Assembly: GCA_964389475.1 (NCBI GenBank)
Contig: CAYMFD010000045.1
Span: 1-26,455 of the forward strand
Source of the DNA: CAYMFD01 sp964389475
Lineage (GTDB): Bacteria; Bacteroidota; Bacteroidia; Chitinophagales; Saprospiraceae
Direction: 5' to 3'
Length of the DNA: 26,455 nt
Shown: positions 23,489 through 26,455 of the stretch, one piece after another
Numbering within the stretch: position 1 is the stretch's first letter
Layout of the letters: every line of letters begins with the position of its first letter
Position numbers and translations under genes: made by a program
Notes under the pieces: generated by a model
Seen by the model: only the letters and a program-made list of their open reading frames with translations
What the model was told of the DNA's origin: nothing
The model's database searches: none

Positions 23489-24085
23489 ATGAAGACCACA
23501 TTTTTAATACTATTGCTAAGCGTACTTGGTAGCAGCGCCACCTATGCACAGCGCAACGCAGACCGTCTCATAGATGTCGTTAAGTCAGACGATGCGTCTG
23601 TAACCGTTAAGGTGCCAGGTTGGCTGATAGAGCGGGCATTAAAGATCGCCGTCAAGATAGATCAGGCGGATAGTGTCGACGATGTATCCGACGTGAAGAC
23701 GCTGGTCGCCACCACGGATGAAGACCCCCTACACCAGGACGACGACATGGAGGCGTGGAAGCGTATCTCCGAATCGATTAAGCAAGTACGTGTCAGTTTT
23801 GTAGGTGAGGCACGTAACCCTCAGACGGCGCAGCGAGCGAGTGAGTTGATCACTAAACTTAAGACACAGGACAACTTCGCTACTTATGCCAAAGTCAGAG
23901 CTGAGGGCGACCAGATTGAGGTTATGGTAAGAGAAGATGACCAGGCTGTAAAAAATATCCTACTCTATATACACGGAGGTGGCACCATGGGAGTCATCCA
24001 TGTCAAGGGTAATATCAAGGTAAGTGATTTCGAACAGGCCCAGTTCTCTTGGCAGAAAGACAATAAGGATGAAGATGATCAGTAG
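23489..24085 (+). CDS. Exported DUF4252-like protein 2 (divergent)
   Basis: 198 residues with a signal peptide (MKTTFLILLLSVLGSSATYAQ). The body follows the same plan as its neighbours (NADRLIDVVKSDDASVTVKVPGWLIERALKIAV, IKQVRVSFVGEA, FATYAKVRAEGDQIEVMVRE, LLYIHGGGTMGVIHVKGNIKVSDFEQ) but carries an inserted acidic segment (about residues 65-90, ATTDEDPLHQDDDME) and an acidic tail (DNKDEDDQ). It is best seen as a diverged paralogue. It starts 26 bp after copy 1 and overlaps copy 3 by 17 bp. Confidence 0.7.
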   Translation: MKTTFLILLLSVLGSSATYAQRNADRLIDVVKSDDASVTVKVPGWLIERALKIAVKIDQADSVDDVSDVKTLVATTDEDPLHQDDDMEAWKRISESIKQVRVSFVGEARNPQTAQRASELITKLKTQDNFATYAKVRAEGDQIEVMVREDDQAVKNILLYIHGGGTMGVIHVKGNIKVSDFEQAQFSWQKDNKDEDDQ

Positions 24086-24569
24086 AATATGGTTCGTGGC
24101 TCTAGCCATAGCAGTTGGTAGTACATCCCTACTAGGGCAGTCGACCGTAGAGGGTCTCTTGCGCAAGTATAATAATGACGAGAACGTACTCGCATTTAAC
24201 CTCACCGGCGATCTAGTAAAGATCTTCGATGAGGCTGTCGGTGACCAAGAGATCACCAGCACGGTTGATAATCTCTCAGTGCTAGTATTTTCTTCTGGTG
24301 ACGGTCTAGCAAAGAGAGACCAGGAGCGGGTTAAGTCCTTACTCAAAGAGGAAGGTTTCGAATCCCTCATCAATGCACGAGGCGAGGGTGGTTACGGCTA
24401 CATTAAGATCTATGCCCTAGATGCTGGCGAGCACATTGATAAGCTCTTTGCTGAGGTGTCTGCCGAGGAGAGACTTATCTATTGCACACTTAGTGGTGAG
24501 ATTCGTTATGAGGATATCACTAAGATCAATACTGACCAATTTCGCAACCTTACCAATCTAGCTGACTAG
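24069..24569 (+). CDS. Exported DUF4252 protein 3
   Basis: 166 residues from the ATG at 24069 (MKMISRIWFVALAIAVGSTSLLGQ, a signal peptide); an upstream start at 24024 would add 15 residues before the signal peptide and is rejected. The DUF4252 pattern is clear: VEGLLRKYNNDENVLAFNLTGDLVKIF, VDNLSVLVFSSGDG, FESLINARGEGGYGYIKIYALDAGEHIDKLFAEV and LIYCTLSGEIRYEDITKI. It overlaps copy 2 by 17 bp and ends the sigma-factor operon. No clear terminator follows before the mraZ promoter. Confidence 0.78.
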   Translation: MKMISRIWFVALAIAVGSTSLLGQSTVEGLLRKYNNDENVLAFNLTGDLVKIFDEAVGDQEITSTVDNLSVLVFSSGDGLAKRDQERVKSLLKEEGFESLINARGEGGYGYIKIYALDAGEHIDKLFAEVSAEERLIYCTLSGEIRYEDITKINTDQFRNLTNLAD

Positions 24570-24674
24570 ACGCAGTGCCAGAGATCGTGCTTGCATATCT
24601 CGATCAGTACTATGTACACGTTCGTGTTTACTTCATTTAGCGACCACACGCTACTCTTTTTATACATGATATAA

Positions 24675-24706
24675 TTTGTTAATATATAAGCAGCTTACTA
24701 CCTTTG
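24675..24706 (+). promoter_or_regulatory. Bacteroidota housekeeping promoter upstream of mraZ
   Basis: TTTG (24675-24678), a 20-bp spacer, then TACCTTTG (24699-24706). This is an exact match to the Bacteroidota TTTG-N19-21-TAnnTTTG promoter. Transcription would start near 24712 and leave a long leader before mraZ. Confidence 0.7.
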
Positions 24707-24863
24707 TGTAAGGTGTTATTTATGCCTCTTGTCTACTTGTTGGATTAGGGGCATTCGTGTATATTTTCCTGATTTATCAACTTTAAGCTGATAGAGGCAT
24801 CAGCATATTGCTGTCAGGATATATCGCATGATGATTTTCTATATGTGTCTAAGTGCTTCATTG

Positions 24864-24888
24864 TGGGGTTATTTGGGAAAATGTGGGA
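24864..24888 (+). promoter_or_regulatory. MraZ operator: three TGGGN boxes with 10-bp period
   Basis: TGGGG (24864), TGGGA (24874) and TGGGA (24884) are separated by exactly 5 nt each. This is the known MraZ binding pattern (direct TGGGN repeats, 5-nt spacers, contacted by successive subunits of the MraZ ring). It lies 26 bp before the mraZ start codon. A fourth TGGGA at 24915 is one base out of phase. Confidence 0.8.
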
Positions 24889-24913
24889 ATTCGTGATACC
24901 TTAGCATCATCAA

Positions 24914-25393
24914 GTGGGAAACTACGTGCTGGACCTAACAGGAGAATATAGATGTAAGATGGATGCAAAGGGTAGGCTCAGGCTCCCTACGGCCCTGCTC
25001 AAGCAGATGTCTGCTATGGTCGATGATGGTTTTGTGGTGAATAGAGGTTTTGAAAAACACTTGATGTTATATCCTAAAAATGTTTGGGATAAGAGAAAGG
25101 TCGAGATAGATCAGCTTAATATTTTTGATAGGCAGAAGCGCAAGGTCATACGGTATTTTTATCGAGGGGCATCGAAGCTTGCTCTTGATGGTAGTGAGCG
25201 GATATCCTTACCAGCTAGTCTGGTAGATTATGCTGGTATCGAAAAAGAGGTCGTACTCTTTGCGTATCAGCAGCAGGTTGAGATTTGGTCTGTCGACGCA
25301 TACGAGCAAGAGTTAGCCGATGAGCCGGACGAGTTTGCTGAGATCAGCGAAGGCGTCATGACTGGTATTAAAGTAGGGTTGCTAGATGAGTAA
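24914..25393 (+). CDS. mraZ: Transcriptional regulator MraZ
   Basis: 159 residues with two AbrB-like DNA-binding halves: LTGEYRCKMDAKGRLRLPTALL (first, with the DAKGRLxLP motif) and ALDGSERISLPASLVDYAG (second). MraZ forms a ring and represses its own dcw operon. The start is GTG at 24914: an in-frame stop at 24902 and the absence of an upstream ATG leave GTG 24914 or GTG 24926. No Shine-Dalgarno is evident. The TGGGN boxes just upstream are its own operator. It overlaps rsmH by 8 bp. Confidence 0.93.
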   Translation: MGNYVLDLTGEYRCKMDAKGRLRLPTALLKQMSAMVDDGFVVNRGFEKHLMLYPKNVWDKRKVEIDQLNIFDRQKRKVIRYFYRGASKLALDGSERISLPASLVDYAGIEKEVVLFAYQQQVEIWSVDAYEQELADEPDEFAEISEGVMTGIKVGLLDE

Positions 25394-26297
25394 TCCATAC
25401 CACATACCTGTAATGCTCTCGGAGTGTATCGATGGCTTGGCGATAGATCCAGCGGGTACTTACGTAGATGTGACCTTTGGTGCTGGTGGACATAGTCAGG
25501 CTATAGTCGATCAGTTGACCACGGGTACTCTATACGCTTTTGATCAAGATCTAGATGCTGGGCACAACCTGCTCGATGATGATCGAGTCAACTTCATACA
25601 AGGCAATTTTCGCTACCTGCGTAAACTGCTAAGATTGGAGGGTGTGCATCAGATAGATGGCCTGCTTGCGGATTTAGGAGTTTCTAGTCATCAGCTAGAT
25701 GTGCCAGAGCGGGGCTTTAGTTTTCGCTTTGATGCGCCGCTAGATATGCGTATGAGTGAGCGATCACCTACGACAGCTCGAACGGTAATCGAGACGTATG
25801 ACGCCGATAGTCTACAGCGAATACTGGGTAGGTACGGAGAGGTTCGTAATGCCAAGACGCTAGCTCAGGCTATAGTGAGGCAGCGTCAGCAGCAACCGAT
25901 CGCGACGACCAGCGATCTCAATGAGGTCTTGCAGTCATGTGCTGTGGGACAGCGTAATCGCTACTATGCACAGGTCTATCAGGCCATACGTATAGAGGTT
26001 AACGAAGAGTTGCTAGCTCTAGAAGAGATGTTGATGGATGCGACTCAACTGCTCAGGCCTAAAGGTAGGCTAGTCGTTATGAGTTACCATAGTCTAGAGG
26101 ATAGGCTAGTAAAGTATGTGATGAAGACAGGCTCAGTCGACGGCAATGTGGAGCAAGACGAGTACGGCAAGATAACCAGGCCTTACAAGTTGCTGACCCG
26201 CAAGCCAGTGATGGCTACGGCAGCAGAGATAGAGACTAACCCCAGGGCCCGATCCGCCAAACTAAGGATCGCAGAGAAGAAGAAACAAATGAAGTAG
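25386..26297 (+). CDS. rsmH: 16S rRNA (cytosine1402-N4)-methyltransferase RsmH
   Basis: 303 residues, usual length. It methylates N4 of C1402 in the ribosomal P site using SAM. Motifs: YHIPVMLSECIDGL at the N-terminus, the SAM-binding VDVTFGAGGHSQAI, DGLLADLGVSSHQLDVPERGFSF, LDMRM, YAQVYQAIRIEVNEEL, and VMSYHSLEDRLVKYVMK near the C-terminus. The start overlaps the mraZ stop (ATGAGTAA), so translation is coupled. Second gene of the dcw cluster, as in most bacteria. Confidence 0.96.
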   Translation: MSNPYHIPVMLSECIDGLAIDPAGTYVDVTFGAGGHSQAIVDQLTTGTLYAFDQDLDAGHNLLDDDRVNFIQGNFRYLRKLLRLEGVHQIDGLLADLGVSSHQLDVPERGFSFRFDAPLDMRMSERSPTTARTVIETYDADSLQRILGRYGEVRNAKTLAQAIVRQRQQQPIATTSDLNEVLQSCAVGQRNRYYAQVYQAIRIEVNEELLALEEMLMDATQLLRPKGRLVVMSYHSLEDRLVKYVMKTGSVDGNVEQDEYGKITRPYKLLTRKPVMATAAEIETNPRARSAKLRIAEKKKQMK

Positions 26298-26351
26298 ATA
26301 TATACCAACCCCAAACCATCCAATACCGATAACAACATAATATTCAATCCA

Positions 26352-26455
26352 ATGGCCAAGAGTCAGAATAAGAAAACTACAACTCATCGATTCAAAGCGG
26401 TGGAATGGATATTTATGAATCTGCTGTTTGTGTGCTACTGTGTATTGTTGTGCAT
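26352..26455 (+). CDS. FtsL-like division protein, 5' end only
   Basis: An ATG 54 bp after the rsmH stop opens a frame that runs off the right edge (34 codons seen). It begins with a basic cytoplasmic stretch (MAKSQNKKTTTHRFKAVEW) and enters a membrane helix (IFMNLLFVCYCVLLC). A short single-pass protein with a basic N-terminus directly after rsmH is the position of FtsL in the dcw cluster, where pbp/ftsI would come next. The identification rests on position and topology. Confidence 0.6.
   Translation, partial: MAKSQNKKTTTHRFKAVEWIFMNLLFVCYCVLLC

Larger units (their letters stand above)
24570..24913. other. Intergenic leader of the dcw cluster
   Basis: About 340 bp without a supported gene. 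It holds the mraZ promoter (24675-24706), a leader of roughly 200 nt, and the MraZ boxes (24864-24888) just before the mraZ start. Confidence 0.7.

Overview
The window reads as a chromosomal segment of a Bacteroidota bacterium, possibly of the Saprospiria (Lewinella-like) type. The phylum call is firm and the class call is a guess. Evidence for the phylum: a gliding-motility/type IX secretion (type B) C-terminal domain on a giant Cys-repeat surface protein, two outer-membrane receptors with carboxypeptidase-regulatory-like N-termini, DUF4252 lipid-free exported proteins behind an ECF sigma factor, and a TTTG-N20-TAnnTTTG promoter in front of mraZ. Base composition is moderate. The tetranucleotide CTAG, rare in most bacteria, is strikingly common here.

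Layout. (1) 1-5247, minus strand: an accessory defence-like block. It holds a type I restriction-modification hsdM-hsdS pair (4-bp overlap), then a 575-residue protein with a C-terminal Apea-like HEPN domain (Arg488-x4-His493) and an EF-hand-like loop, then the first 18 codons of another gene that looks like DUF3037 and runs off the left edge. No hsdR is visible. hsdM-hsdS is bracketed by related ~56-bp repeats that share an identical 18-bp core, and the upstream flank is low-complexity DNA. (2) 5248-8068, minus: a lipoprotein and TonB-dependent receptor pair (17-bp overlap), probably for a metal or small-ligand uptake route, with a perfect 12-bp inverted repeat just upstream that looks like a repressor operator. 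(3) 8173-9420, minus: a small operon of a previously uncalled 45-residue lipoprotein, a membrane-anchored YtxJ (bacillithiol-linked thioredoxin fold) whose TTG start is fixed by a strong Shine-Dalgarno, and the tRNA methyltransferase MnmD. (4) 9596-12536, plus: folK, deoxynucleoside kinase, and signal peptide peptidase sppA, tightly packed. (5) 12537-16284: an intergenic region with a long imperfect hairpin and a clear terminator, then the 15-repeat type IX-secreted protein on the minus strand. (6) 16593-19987, plus: an outer-membrane beta-barrel receptor and an EamA/DMT permease, separated by a bidirectional terminator from a convergent YceI gene. (7) 20853-21794, plus: a LysM plus RlpA-like (double-psi barrel) envelope protein. 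(8) 21932-24569, plus: an ECF sigma factor, a single-TM putative anti-sigma and three tandem DUF4252 proteins, behind a textbook ECF-type promoter (TGTAAC-N17-CGTC), which suggests autoregulation. (9) 24699-26455, plus: the start of the dcw division/cell-wall cluster (mraZ, rsmH, ftsL-like), with a Bacteroidota promoter and three TGGGN MraZ boxes spaced exactly 10 bp apart.

The most promising leads for new biology are the HEPN protein (with its DUF3037-like neighbour) attached to the RM module, the autoregulated sigma/anti-sigma/triple-DUF4252 operon, the palindromic operator in front of the lipoprotein-receptor pair, and the membrane-tethered YtxJ with its tiny lipoprotein partner. All product calls come from reading motifs by eye; no database search was possible.
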